From positions 1-64,000 of the forward strand of contig JAWCNZ010000004.1 of NCBI GenBank assembly GCA_038848005.1: a stretch of 64,000 bases of DNA. The letters are read 5' to 3'. Source of the DNA: JAWCNN01 sp038848005 (lineage in GTDB: Archaea > Thermoproteota > Bathyarchaeia > Bathyarchaeales > Bathycorpusculaceae). The notes under the pieces are model-generated. The model was not told where the DNA came from. It saw only the letters and a program-made list of their open reading frames with translations, and searched no databases. Every line of letters begins with the position of its first letter. Within the stretch, counting starts at the first letter, position 1. The translations under genes and the position numbers were made by a program. Positions 53,837 to 61,987 of the stretch are shown piece after piece.

Positions 53837-54781
53837 ATGACTAAACTTTCGCATGTAGAGGCTACTGCACCAGCAACTTCAGCAAACCTCGGCGCCGGAT
53901 TCGACGTTTTAGGCGTAGCATTAGACGTTTTATTTGATAAAGTTTCTGTTGATGTAACAACCAAGACTGATATTAAAATTTACGTTAAAGGAAAAGGCGC
54001 CCAGTTTATTCCCACAGACCCCGACAGAAATACAGCGGGCATAGTTGCCAAAGCTTTGCTAGATTATTCCAGCGAAAAATGTGGATTAACCATAAACATC
54101 GAAAAAGGAATACGCCCCGGAAGCGGTTTGGGAAGCAGCGCAGCAAGCGCCGCTGCGGCAGCCTTAGCTGTGAACGAGGTCTTGCAGTTGGGTTTTTCCA
54201 AAAACGAACTCATAAAATTTGCTGCTTTAGGCGAAAAGGCGTCTGCAGGCGCTCCGCATGCAGACAATGTTTCAGCAGCGCTCCTAGGATTCTTCACGGC
54301 GATAATTTCGCACGACCCACTTGAGGTCATACAGCTTCCCGCACCCAACAACGCCAAATTCGCCATAGCCCTTCCAGAAATCGTCTTAAGCACCGCCTTA
54401 GCCCGTTCAGTCTTGCCAGAACACATCAAACGTTCAGACGCAATCTACAATGTTGCGCATGTATGCGCGTTTGTGGCTGGCGTCGCCACGGGAGACGTAG
54501 CCCTAATGGGAAAGGGCATGAAAGACCAAATAGCCGAGCCATATAGGGCTAAGCTGATTCCAGGTTTAGCCGACGTAAAGAAAAACGCTGTTGAAGCGGG
54601 AGCCGAAGGCGTCACAATAAGCGGTGCAGGTCCAGCAATAATAGCCCTAATAGACTCGAAAAAGCAGGTGGAAAACCAAGTTGTGAAAGCCATGAAGGAA
54701 GGCTTTGAAAAAAACGGAATAAAATGCGAAGTCATACTTGCAAGTCCCGGTTCAGGAGCAAAAATTGTAAGGAGCGAATAA
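53837..54781 (+). CDS. thrB: Homoserine kinase (GHMP family)
   Basis: The 314-residue kinase has ATAPATSANLGAGFDVLGVALD, the GHMP ATP loop RPGSGLGSSAASAAAAALAVNEVL, GAPHADNVSAALLGFF and EGVTISGAGPAIIALID. It phosphorylates homoserine for threonine synthesis. The next gene, thrC, starts two bases after the stop. Homoserine dehydrogenase is not in the window. Confidence 0.95.
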   Translation: MTKLSHVEATAPATSANLGAGFDVLGVALDVLFDKVSVDVTTKTDIKIYVKGKGAQFIPTDPDRNTAGIVAKALLDYSSEKCGLTINIEKGIRPGSGLGSSAASAAAAALAVNEVLQLGFSKNELIKFAALGEKASAGAPHADNVSAALLGFFTAIISHDPLEVIQLPAPNNAKFAIALPEIVLSTALARSVLPEHIKRSDAIYNVAHVCAFVAGVATGDVALMGKGMKDQIAEPYRAKLIPGLADVKKNAVEAGAEGVTISGAGPAIIALIDSKKQVENQVVKAMKEGFEKNGIKCEVILASPGSGAKIVRSE

Positions 54782-54782
54782 A

Positions 54783-56000
54783 ATGACCTTGAAATGTATA
54801 AACTGCGGAGAAGAATATCCACAAACAAAAATAATTTATAGATGCATGAAATGCGGCGATTTGCTGGAAGTTAAATTCAACCAAAAAGAGCTAAAAGAGA
54901 AATTGAAAGGAGAAAAGTGGAAGCAAAGACCCCTATCAGTTTGGAAATACAAGGAGTTTCTGCCAATCACTGATGAAACAAAAATTGTAACTTTGCAGGA
55001 AGGCGGCACACCACTTTACAAATGCGAAAGGCTGGCGGAAAAACTTGGAATAAAAAATTTATATGTGAAAAACGAGGGGGCAAACCCAACAGGCTCTTTC
55101 AAGGATAGGGGAATGACCGTAGGCGTTTCCAAAGCTTTAGAGTTAAAGGCAAAAACTGTTGTTTGTGCTTCAACAGGCAACACGTCGGCTTCTTTGGCGG
55201 CTTACGCAGCAAAAGCCAACCTAAACTGTATAGTGCTTATTCCAGCTGGAAAAATAGCCCTTGGAAAACTTGCACAGTCAATGATGTACGGAGCAAAAGT
55301 TGTAGCCGTCAAAGACAATTTTGACGCTGCCCTCAAAATGGTTGTGGAAGCAAGCGAAACCTTCGGGTTGTATCTGCTTAACTCCATAAACCCTTTCAGA
55401 ATAGAGGGACAAAAAACAGCGGCGTTCGAAATCTGCGAGCAACTTGGATGGCAAACTCCAAATTGGCTTGTAATACCAGTTGGAAACGCTGGAAACATAA
55501 CCGCCTACTGGAAAGGCTTCACAGAATTCAACGCCTTGGAAATCGTGGATTCACTACCAAAAATGGCTGGTATACAAGCAACCGAAGCCAGCCCAATCGC
55601 AAAAGCCTTCGCAACCAAAAAAGAGATGATAGAGCCTGTTAAAAATCCAGAAACAATCGCCACAGCCATACGCATAGGCAACCCAGTCAACTGGAAAAGG
55701 GCGTTAAAAGCCATACGCGAATCAAAGGGAACAGCCCAAACAGTAACAGACAAAGAAATAATAGATGCACAGAAGCTTCTGGCAAGAACAGAGGGAATAT
55801 TTGTTGAACCAGCAAGCGCAGCAAGCATAGCAGGACTTAAAAAGCTGGTGGAAAACTGCGAAATCGACAAAGACGAAACGATTGTTTGTGTAGCCACTGG
55901 ACATGGACTAAAAGACCCAGAAACCACAATAAAAGCATGCGAAAAAATAATAGAAATCGAACCCACGCTGGAAGCCTTAAAAAAAGCATTAAAACTTTAG
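54783..56000 (+). CDS. thrC: Threonine synthase
   Basis: This 405-residue fold II PLP enzyme has an N-terminal zinc ribbon (CINCGEEYPQTKIIYRCMKCGD, about 5-27), the cofactor lysine in GANPTGSFKDRGMTVGVSKAL, VVCASTGNTSASLAAYAAKA, VIPVGNAGNITAYWKGF and EPASAASIAGLKKL. It converts phosphohomoserine to threonine. It pairs with thrB in a two-gene operon. Confidence 0.95.
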   Translation: MTLKCINCGEEYPQTKIIYRCMKCGDLLEVKFNQKELKEKLKGEKWKQRPLSVWKYKEFLPITDETKIVTLQEGGTPLYKCERLAEKLGIKNLYVKNEGANPTGSFKDRGMTVGVSKALELKAKTVVCASTGNTSASLAAYAAKANLNCIVLIPAGKIALGKLAQSMMYGAKVVAVKDNFDAALKMVVEASETFGLYLLNSINPFRIEGQKTAAFEICEQLGWQTPNWLVIPVGNAGNITAYWKGFTEFNALEIVDSLPKMAGIQATEASPIAKAFATKKEMIEPVKNPETIATAIRIGNPVNWKRALKAIRESKGTAQTVTDKEIIDAQKLLARTEGIFVEPASAASIAGLKKLVENCEIDKDETIVCVATGHGLKDPETTIKACEKIIEIEPTLEALKKALKL

Positions 56001-56031
56001 CCAATCCTAACCTATGGAAGAAATAACACAT

Positions 56032-56341
56032 TCACCTTTTTTCTTTACTGAGAGCCTTATGTTGGTACTCAAGGTTTTTGAGGTATCCAAAAATTTCATC
56101 CTCCAAACCAACAGCAACCTCAACCAACAAAGCAGGTTTATATTCTTCAAGTGTTTTGTGAGCGCCTTTTAGAACTTGATATTCACTTCCATTTACGTCA
56201 ATTTTTATCATATTCACTTTTACGACCTTCAAATGTTCTATTATGCTATCTAACGTGTCAACCTCAACTTTTATCTCAGTTGATTCTTTGACAAGTTAAG
56301 CTTAAACCAAAAGCCCTAACAATTACAACTTCCGTTCCCAT
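56032..56341 (-). pseudogene. FkbM-family methyltransferase fragment
   Basis: The minus strand reads VNMIKIDVNGSEYQVLKGAHKTLEEYKPALLVEV, the core of FkbM-type SAM methyltransferases. Upstream in frame is VEVDTLDSIIEHLKVV. Still further upstream (MGTEVVIVRAFGLSL from 56341) the frame is different. The N-terminal half of the family is absent, because tyrA ends only 25 bases away. It is therefore a truncated, frameshifted remnant between thrC and tyrA. Confidence 0.65.
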
Positions 56342-56365
56342 TCGCACTCAGCCACAATCGAACAA

Positions 56366-57235
56366 TTATTCACGGCTCTGCAGAGCCTCCAAGGCTACAT
56401 ACATTTTTTCGTACATAGCCTCAAAATTCAGACTTTTAGATATGCATTTGGTTATTTCGCTGTAAAGCTTCCTAAAATCTTTCATGTTTCCACTTTTTAT
56501 TAAATCTCTCAGTTTTTCAGCTTCTGAAACAAACTTATCTAAATATTCAGCGGCATACTTGTTTGTGGTATGTAGGGAAACGTGAAGTTCTGGATCTTGT
56601 GCCATTATGCCTCCAACCAGCGTTAGCTGTAATGTGGATGTTGTTCCGCATAGTTTTTCCAGAACTTTAAAATCCTCGTCCTTCAAAGTTGAAGCAAGAG
56701 CCACATTTACAAAGTAGGGCAGAGAAAGCATAGCAGCCATAACCCTGTCATGCTGTTCAGCGTCAACCACAACAAATTCGGCATCAGGAAAAATCTTTCT
56801 GGCGGTTTCCAACTCTTTTTCGGCATTAACTATGGATATCAAAGCAATTTTCTTCCGTTTCAATTTTTGCATGGGACCGAAAAGCGGATGCAAAGACAAA
56901 GGTTGAACATCGAATTTGGAAAGGCTTCGTAAAGCGCCAACTATTCCTTCTTTTACAGAGGCAATTTCAACCACAACAGAGCCCTTCTTCAGTTTTGGAC
57001 AAACCTCACGCAAGATCTCAACTGTTTTATCTATTGGAACGGAAACAACCGTTAATTCAGCGTTTTCCACAGCGTCCAAATTATCCCTCGCAATTTTAAC
57101 CTTGTAAGTTTTTGATAGCTCTTTTAATCCTTCTTCTTTAATATCAAAAACTGTTAACGCAAAGCCTTGATTGATGAAGTACTGAACTAGCCATCTGCCC
57201 ATTCGCCCAGCCGCTCCTAAAATGGCAACCTTCAT
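56366..57235 (-). CDS. tyrA: Prephenate dehydrogenase
   Basis: The 289-residue enzyme has NAD(P)-binding VAILGAAGRMGRWLVQYFINQG, VVSVPIDKTVEILREV, VVEIASVKEG, and the prephenate-binding LHPLFGPMQKLKRKK. The last 100 residues are helical, as in the dimerisation domain of TyrA. It makes 4-hydroxyphenylpyruvate. Its start overlaps the end of the chorismate mutase fusion by 4 bases. Confidence 0.93.
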   Translation of the reverse strand: MKVAILGAAGRMGRWLVQYFINQGFALTVFDIKEEGLKELSKTYKVKIARDNLDAVENAELTVVSVPIDKTVEILREVCPKLKKGSVVVEIASVKEGIVGALRSLSKFDVQPLSLHPLFGPMQKLKRKKIALISIVNAEKELETARKIFPDAEFVVVDAEQHDRVMAAMLSLPYFVNVALASTLKDEDFKVLEKLCGTTSTLQLTLVGGIMAQDPELHVSLHTTNKYAAEYLDKFVSEAEKLRDLIKSGNMKDFRKLYSEITKCISKSLNFEAMYEKMYVALEALQSRE

Positions 57236-58629
57236 TTTAACAGCTCTCCAATTCTTTTCGTTGCCTCCAAAAGCTTTTCTTCAGGTTGACATGCAGATAT
57301 CCTAAAGAAATTTCTGTAGCCTTCTCCAAAGGCTGTTCCAGGCGTGACGCAGACACCCTTTTCCGTTAGGAGCTTCTCTACAAACGTTTGCGCATCAAGG
57401 CTTTCGCTGTGCAGTTTTGGGAAAACATAAAATCCACCGTCTGGCTTATAATAGGACAAAGGCAACTTATCCAGGGCGTCACAAAGAACCGCCAACCTCC
57501 TCTTAATTTTTTTCATGTATTTTCTCACCTCTTCCACGCTGTCAAGGGCGGCTATTGCCGCATGTTGGACAAATTCCGGAACGCTTGTGAGGCTTAAGTT
57601 TTGAAGCTTAACCATTCCTTTTATGGTTTCAGTGTCTGATATTGCATAGCCAATTCTGAAGCCGGTCATTCCAAACGTCTTAGAAAACGAGTCGGCATAG
57701 ATGTATTTGCAATCTGAAAATTCAAGTATGCTTTTGAAAGGCTCAAACGCAAAATTATGGTAAACTTCATCGCTTAAAATGAAAAGGTTGTTTTCTTTGG
57801 CTATTTCAACAATCTGCTCTAAAACGTCGCCGCTAATTATTTTTCCAGTTGGATTGTTTGGACTGTTTAAAATTATCATTTTTGTGGATTTGTTTATGTT
57901 TTGAAGTAAAGCATTAATGTTTGGTTCCCAATCATTTTCAAGTTTCCCAGAAATCCTCACGGGTTTTGCCTGAACACTTTTTATGCAGTCTTTGTAGGCT
58001 GGCCATGCTGGCTCAAATATTATTGCTTCTTCACCTGGAGATAAAATAGATGTGATAGCAAGGAAAACTGCATGTCGACCGCCAACTGTAACAATAACTT
58101 GTTCAGGCGAAACATCTGTTTGAAACTTTTCGCTAATTGTTGATGCTATTTTTTCTCTAAGTTGCGGAATCCCTGGGGTTTCAGTGTAACGTGTATAGCC
58201 TCTTTTAATGGCGTTTTTCACGGCTTCTTTTACGCTTTCAGGTGGTCCAAAATCCGGTTCGCCCACTTCCAAGTGAATTAGGGCTTTTCCTTTTCTTTCC
58301 ATTTCCTTGGTTTTGGCAAACACCTCGTACGGAGCGGAAAAACGCATTTTCTCCTTTGTCTTTTCGGTTAGGCTTTCCTGAATTCTTTTTGATTCTTCAA
58401 CAAGCATATTCAGCAGTCTCAAACCAAAATTTAAGTCAATGTTGTAGGATTTACATTTTTCAGAAATAGTCTCTTTAAGCTTTCTCTCGGCATCAACATC
58501 CTCTACTGGTAATCCCATTTTCATTTTTGCTTTGGCTATTTCCCTAGATAAAACAAAACGTTTTCCAACAAGACTAAAAATTTCAGCCGTGACATTCTCA
58601 ATTTCTCTGCGCAAGTTATTTATGTCCAT
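57232..58629 (-). CDS. Chorismate mutase fused to aromatic aminotransferase
   Basis: The first 90 residues form an AroQ-type chorismate mutase (NLRREIENVTAEIFSLVGKRFVLSREIAKAKMKMGLPVEDVDAERK). The rest is a class I PLP aminotransferase: HLEVGEPDFGPPESVKEAV, ILNSPNNPTGKIIS, and cofactor lysine in YADSFSKTFGMTGFRIGYA. One protein would thus do the step before TyrA/PheA and the final transamination. It is coupled to tyrA and divergent from the aromatic operon. The substrate of the aminotransferase domain is inferred from context. Confidence 0.9.
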   Translation of the reverse strand: MDINNLRREIENVTAEIFSLVGKRFVLSREIAKAKMKMGLPVEDVDAERKLKETISEKCKSYNIDLNFGLRLLNMLVEESKRIQESLTEKTKEKMRFSAPYEVFAKTKEMERKGKALIHLEVGEPDFGPPESVKEAVKNAIKRGYTRYTETPGIPQLREKIASTISEKFQTDVSPEQVIVTVGGRHAVFLAITSILSPGEEAIIFEPAWPAYKDCIKSVQAKPVRISGKLENDWEPNINALLQNINKSTKMIILNSPNNPTGKIISGDVLEQIVEIAKENNLFILSDEVYHNFAFEPFKSILEFSDCKYIYADSFSKTFGMTGFRIGYAISDTETIKGMVKLQNLSLTSVPEFVQHAAIAALDSVEEVRKYMKKIKRRLAVLCDALDKLPLSYYKPDGGFYVFPKLHSESLDAQTFVEKLLTEKGVCVTPGTAFGEGYRNFFRISACQPEEKLLEATKRIGELLK

Positions 58630-58683
58630 CTCAATCTTAAACTTCTAACTTCCAACATTCTATTATGTTTTTCCAAAACAACA

Positions 58684-58733
58684 ATAACCAAAAAGTATAT
58701 TAATCATAAAAATGTTAATTTTGGATTGGTTAT
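58684..58733 (+). promoter_or_regulatory. Promoter of the aromatic operon with ATAACCAA/TTGGTTAT dyad
   Basis: ATAACCAA (58684-58691) and TTGGTTAT (58726-58733) are perfect inverted 8-mers flanking a TATA-like box (TATATTAA, 58696-58703). The half-site is the one seen before lysW and argG. Transcription should start near 58723-58728, about 10-15 bases before the leader ORF at 58738. The same 108-base region must also carry the promoter of the divergent chorismate mutase-tyrA unit. Confidence 0.55.
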
Positions 58734-58737
58734 TTCA

Positions 58738-58806
58738 ATGGATAAGCCAATGGCCACTACAATGCGGTTCACTTATTACTTTAGTGGCTATTGGTTTACA
58801 TATTAA
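58738..58806 (+). CDS. Aromatic-rich leader peptide upstream of the aromatic operon
   Basis: A 22-codon frame opens at ATG 58738, with further in-frame ATGs at 58750 and 58762, and stops with TAA at 58804-58806. Its last 14 residues are MRFTYYFSGYWFTY, of which three are Phe, four Tyr and one Trp. This is far more aromatic than expected by chance, and the frame sits just upstream of genes for aromatic synthesis. There is no clear Shine-Dalgarno, but the ATG would be near the 5' end of the transcript. It is shaped like an attenuation leader. Confidence 0.7.
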   Translation: MDKPMATTMRFTYYFSGYWFTY

Positions 58807-58862
58807 AGAAGCCGCGACCGATTTCGGTTTTGGCGTGCGGTTGCGGCGTTTGGGGGGTTTGT
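58747..58862 (+). promoter_or_regulatory. Candidate attenuator of the aromatic operon
   Basis: Arm 1 (58747-58758, CCAATGGCCACT) pairs with arm 2 (58783-58794, AGTGGCTATTGG) over 12 bp with one G-U. Arm 3 (58811-58820, GCCGCGACCG) pairs with arm 4 (58838-58847, CGGTTGCGGC) over 10 bp with one G-U. Arms 2 and 3 can also pair (58784-58789 with 58810-58815). Arm 4 ends 4 bases before the G-run (58852-58857) that should be the Shine-Dalgarno for the GTG at 58863. No U-run follows, so control of translation initiation is more likely than termination. Confidence 0.6.
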
Positions 58863-60164
58863 GTGAACAAAAATGGAAATATTGGTTTGGGTTCTTGCGT
58901 TGTTGCCAAGTTCGGTGGAAGTAGCCTAGCCGATGGAAACAAAATATCTAGAGCTGTTAAAGCCGTTACGAAAAAGTTGCAAAAGGGAACAAGCGTGGTT
59001 GTTGTCGTGTCAGCCATGGGAAAAACCACGGATTTCCTACTTGACGTTGCCAAACAAGCCACAAACTGCAATGCCAAACTAAACAGCGACATCGACGATG
59101 TTTTGGCAATGGGAGAAAGAACAAGCGCAAGAATATTTTCAGCGACGCTTAAAGCGAACGGCGTAAAATGCCGCTATTTCGACCCAGCAGACCCGGACTG
59201 GCCAATAATCACAAGCGACGAGCCTGCAAACGCTGATCCCATCCTTCCAGAATGTGAAAAACGCGTTATAAAGCATGTTACACCTTTACTGGAGCGGGGA
59301 ACAGTCGTTGTTATTCCAGGTTTCATCGGCAAAACCGTGGATGGCAAAATCACCACTATGGGAAGAGGTGGAAGCGACATAACAGCGTTAATTGTTGCCC
59401 GTGCGCTTGGGGCGAAACAAGTCATTTTAGCCACTGACGTGGACGGCATAATGACGGCAGATCCAAAACTCGTTAAGTCTGCAAAGCGAATAAGCGAAAT
59501 AGATGTGAACTCGCTTATTGGGTTGGCAAGCGCGGGTCAAAAGTTCCTACAAAGAAAAGCGTTAAGATATAAGGATTCAAACATAAACGTTAAAGTGATT
59601 AACAGTGCGTACTGCGATTTAGATGTTGAAGGCACAATCATAAAGGGTTCATTGAAAAGTGAAATTGTTGATTTGGAGTATCCAGAACCAATCGCTTCAA
59701 TAACCATTGTTGGAAAAGCCCTGTCACAGTCACCTCAAGTCTTACATCAAATAGTCAAAAAAGTGAAGGAAGCGGATGTTCCGCTTCTTGGAATGTCAGC
59801 TAACTACGACTCCTTAATCCTCTACCTATCAGAGAAAATGCTTAACAAAATACTTGAGCAAATCCATTCTGTCGTGATGGAAAATCCAGAAGCCTTAGCA
59901 ATGGCTGCAAGAACTAACTTGGCTCTCCTAAAAGTCAAAACAATGGAGCTTGAAGAAACCCCTGGAATAGTGAGCAGAATCGCTCAAGCGCTCCACCTCA
60001 AAAACATTAATATTTACGGAATTTTCACAATAACATCTGGAATCCAAGTTTTCGTGGACATGAACTATGTTAAAGAAGCCTTAACCGTTGTTAAAAACGC
60101 TCTAAAAGACTTGCAAGATGAATCGTTAGAGGCTAAACTTGTAATGAAGAGACAAAATGATTAA
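58863..60164 (+). CDS. Aspartokinase of the aromatic operon
   Basis: This 433-residue kinase has VVAKFGGSSLADGNKISRA, LAMGERTSARIF, MGRGGSDITALIVARAL, ATDVDGIMTADP, and paired ACT units (about 300-420, with LEETPGIVSRIAQALHLKNINIYGIFTITSG). It is a paralogue of lysC at 37248. Its place before DHQ synthase II suggests it supplies aspartate semialdehyde for aromatic synthesis. The frame runs back to 58791 across the candidate attenuator, but the GTG at 58863, preceded by a G-run, gives the normal N-terminus. Confidence 0.9.
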   Translation: MNKNGNIGLGSCVVAKFGGSSLADGNKISRAVKAVTKKLQKGTSVVVVVSAMGKTTDFLLDVAKQATNCNAKLNSDIDDVLAMGERTSARIFSATLKANGVKCRYFDPADPDWPIITSDEPANADPILPECEKRVIKHVTPLLERGTVVVIPGFIGKTVDGKITTMGRGGSDITALIVARALGAKQVILATDVDGIMTADPKLVKSAKRISEIDVNSLIGLASAGQKFLQRKALRYKDSNINVKVINSAYCDLDVEGTIIKGSLKSEIVDLEYPEPIASITIVGKALSQSPQVLHQIVKKVKEADVPLLGMSANYDSLILYLSEKMLNKILEQIHSVVMENPEALAMAARTNLALLKVKTMELEETPGIVSRIAQALHLKNINIYGIFTITSGIQVFVDMNYVKEALTVVKNALKDLQDESLEAKLVMKRQND

Positions 60165-60206
60165 TGAGGAGGAAAATAATAATTGATGTTAAGGATGGTT
60201 GTGTGA

Positions 60207-61301
60207 ATGGCGAGGGAGTTCTGGATAAAAGTAGATGCTAATCTTCCAAGGGAAATGAAAGAAAAGCTAATAAAGGAAACATGTGAGTTTTGCACGGCTT
60301 ACATTGTTGACCCAGCAGACGAGGCTTTAGCGAGAAAATCCGGCGCAAAAACGCTGGTTTCCACAAAGAACGGTGACATACTACTGCTGGAATCAACCAA
60401 AAAAGCTTCCAGCGTCAAAACAGACAGAAAAAAGTGCATTCAAACAGTTATAAGTTCTGGAAGAGACGAAAATAAAATTGTTATGGCGGCTGAAGCTGGA
60501 ATAGACTACATAATAGCCAAATGTGAAAATTGGAAAATAATTCCGTTGGAAAATTTGATAGCCAGCATAAGGGGCAAAAGCAAGCTTTTAACTTCTGCGG
60601 CGAACGCTGAAGAAGCTAAGCTTGCGTTTGAAATATTGGAGTTAGGTGTGGACGGCATTATAGTAGAGCTTTCGGATGTTAAGGAAATAAAGCGAATATA
60701 CGAAGCCGCTAAACAAGTGAAGTCAAAAGTTGCCGAAGCGGAGGAAGAAATGGAAAAACTGCCCTTGTTTGAAGCGAAAATAACGCAGATTGCGCCGTTG
60801 CGTTCCGGAGCGAGAACGTGCATAGACACATGCGACCTAATGACCGAAGGGGAAGGAATGCTCATCGGCTGTCAATCTTCTGGGCTGTTTCTGATACAGG
60901 CTGAAACCGCGGAAAACCCGTTTGTGGCGCCTAGACCCTTCCGAGTAAATGCTGGCTCAATAGCGCAGTACACCCTTGCAAGTGGAGGAACCACAAAGTA
61001 CTTGTCAGAACTGAAAATAGGCGATGAAGTGTTGATTGTTGATAGAGAAGGGCGAAGCAGAGTTACAAACATTTGCAGAACAAAAATTGAGTGGCGACCG
61101 CTGTTGTTAATCGAAGCGGAACATGAAAACAGAACTTTTAAGGTTATACTGCAAAATGCAGAAACAATAAGGGTTGTAACGAAAGACGGTTCAAAATCTG
61201 TTAAGGAGTTGGCGAAAGGCGACGCTGTATTAGTGCATATCCAAGAGGGCGGGAGACATTTCGGCAAACTCGTCAAAGAAGAAAGAGTGATAGAAAAGTG
61301 A
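60207..61301 (+). CDS. 3-dehydroquinate synthase II (AroB')
   Basis: The 364-residue archaeal DHQ synthase has KVDANLPREMKEKLIKE, ELGVDGIIVELSDV, the C-terminal signature RSGARTCIDTCDLMTEGEGMLIGCQSSGLFLIQAET and ENPFVAPRPFRVNAGSIAQYTL. It oxidatively deaminates and cyclises 2-amino-3,7-dideoxy-heptulosonate to 3-dehydroquinate. The partner aldolase (AroA') is not adjacent, although the two are often neighbours. It overlaps aroD by 4 bases. Confidence 0.96.
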   Translation: MAREFWIKVDANLPREMKEKLIKETCEFCTAYIVDPADEALARKSGAKTLVSTKNGDILLLESTKKASSVKTDRKKCIQTVISSGRDENKIVMAAEAGIDYIIAKCENWKIIPLENLIASIRGKSKLLTSAANAEEAKLAFEILELGVDGIIVELSDVKEIKRIYEAAKQVKSKVAEAEEEMEKLPLFEAKITQIAPLRSGARTCIDTCDLMTEGEGMLIGCQSSGLFLIQAETAENPFVAPRPFRVNAGSIAQYTLASGGTTKYLSELKIGDEVLIVDREGRSRVTNICRTKIEWRPLLLIEAEHENRTFKVILQNAETIRVVTKDGSKSVKELAKGDAVLVHIQEGGRHFGKLVKEERVIEK

Positions 61302-61987
61302 AAATTAGAGTATGCACTCCAATAACAGCAAATAAAACCATGGAAATTCCCGCGTTTATAAAAAGGGCGGAGCAAATGGGCGCAGACCTCGCAGAAATTA
61401 GGCTAGATTACCTAGAAAGCTTTGATGGAATAGAAAAGGCTGTGGAAAAAGCGAAAATTCCGCTTATAGCCACAAACCGCCAGTACGAACAAGGTGGAAA
61501 ACGCAGACAAGACGAAAATGAAAGGGTGAAAATGCTGTTGAAAGCGGCTGGCATGGGCTTTTCTTTCGTCGACCTCGAAATCACAACATCAAACATAGAA
61601 ACAATAATGAAGGATTTGAGGAAAACCAATGCGAAAATAATACTTTCATTCCACAACTTTAACGAAACCCCCAGCCTAGAGGAAATGCGGAAAATAGTTG
61701 CTTTTCAAATTGAAATTGGCGCGGACATCTGCAAGCTGGTTACGATGGCTAAAAGCTTAAACGACAACCTCACGTTTCTTTCTTTGGCGGCGGAAATAAG
61801 CAAAAAAACGCCTATAATATGTTTTGCCATGGGCAAACTCGGAGTTCCATCAAGGATTCTCTCTCCAATGTTTGGTAGTTACCTCACCTATGCCTCGCTT
61901 GAAAGCGGAATGGAAACAGCCCCTGGACAAATAAGCATAGGACAGCTAAAAGAAATTTACAGGCTTTTAGGTGTTGAAGAACTTTGA
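61298..61987 (+). CDS. aroD: 3-dehydroquinate dehydratase, type I
   Basis: This 229-residue barrel has DLAEIRLDYLESFDGIEKA, FSFVDLEI, the catalytic histidine in LSFHNFNETPSLEEM, and the Schiff-base lysine in IGADICKLVTMAKSLND. MGKLGVPSRILSPMFGSYLTYA completes the pattern. It dehydrates dehydroquinate to dehydroshikimate. It starts with GTG within the end of the DHQ synthase gene and overlaps aroE by 4 bases. Confidence 0.96.
   Translation: MKIRVCTPITANKTMEIPAFIKRAEQMGADLAEIRLDYLESFDGIEKAVEKAKIPLIATNRQYEQGGKRRQDENERVKMLLKAAGMGFSFVDLEITTSNIETIMKDLRKTNAKIILSFHNFNETPSLEEMRKIVAFQIEIGADICKLVTMAKSLNDNLTFLSLAAEISKKTPIICFAMGKLGVPSRILSPMFGSYLTYASLESGMETAPGQISIGQLKEIYRLLGVEEL

Noticed and set aside
58663..58707. 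Minus-strand frame MINILFGYCCFGKT upstream of the chorismate mutase fusion, considered as a second leader peptide
   Set aside because: It overlaps the sequence most likely to be the minus-strand TATA box, so it would probably not be transcribed, and only three of 14 residues are aromatic.
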